From NCBI GenBank assembly GCA_003171235.1, contig PMYM01000108.1:1-5572 (forward strand): a stretch of 5,572 nt of DNA, read 5' to 3'. The notes beneath the pieces were generated by a model. That model had not been told where the DNA came from, ran no database searches, and saw nothing but the letters and a program-made list of their open reading frames with translations. Every line of letters begins with the position of its first letter. Within the stretch, counting starts at the first letter, position 1. The translations under genes were made by a program, and so were the position numbers. Shown here piece after piece: positions 5,546 to 5,572 of this stretch. The stretch is from Phycisphaerales bacterium. Its GTDB lineage: Bacteria > Planctomycetota > Phycisphaerae > SM23-33.

Positions 5546-5572
5546 TTTTCGATTTGCGATTTACGATTTTCG
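5546..5572. repeat. TTTNCGA heptad repeat upstream of the kinase
   Basis: Four in-phase heptads read TTTTCGA (5546-5552), TTTGCGA (5553-5559), TTTACGA (5560-5566) and TTTTCG (5567-5572), the last cut by the window edge, so the array may continue. The variable fourth base with a fixed TTT-CGA frame is shared with the tract at 3934-3968. It lies about 60 bases upstream of the kinase start, again in an AT-rich patch of otherwise GC-rich DNA. No promoter could be defined between it and the gene. Confidence 0.7.

Overview
The window is GC-rich and carries three genes, all on the minus strand and all complete. The gene content and repeats suggest a Planctomycetota-like (PVC superphylum) bacterium. 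The pointers are a secreted right-handed beta-helix protein and two kinds of short intergenic repeat I associate with such genomes: 8-bp palindromes with a TCT/AGA loop, and a CACAGAGACACAGAGG-type inverted repeat. The assignment is from memory, not from a search, and no rRNA or marker gene is present to confirm it.

In transcription order (right to left): 5484-5572 is an upstream region ending in a TTTNCGA heptad repeat. 4119-5483 encodes a membrane histidine kinase of the NtrB/ZraS type with an extracytoplasmic sensor segment. 3930-4118 is a 189-bp gap filled by a long inverted repeat (28-bp arms, 27 of 28 paired) and a second heptad tract that stops four bases short of the next start codon. 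2532-3929 encodes an NtrC-family sigma-54 activator with intact receiver, AAA+ and Fis-like DNA-binding domains. 2367-2531 is a 165-bp leader with a small stem-loop and a weak sigma-54-like candidate. 555-2366 encodes an exported beta-helix protein interrupted by a serine-rich, microsatellite-encoded loop. 1-554 has no credible gene; it holds three mini-palindromes beginning five bases past the beta-helix stop, several other potential hairpins, and helically phased TTTCC tracts at 145-241.

The kinase and regulator form a classical two-component pair: an envelope signal leads to phosphorylation of Asp55 of the regulator, which would drive sigma-54 RNA polymerase at target promoters. The adjacent beta-helix gene is a natural candidate target, but only its position and a poor promoter match support that. 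I found no clearly new enzymatic system. The unusual content is in the repeats: one lies exactly between kinase and regulator where the pair would normally be closely coupled, one expands inside an exported beta-helix, and one shows helical periodicity.
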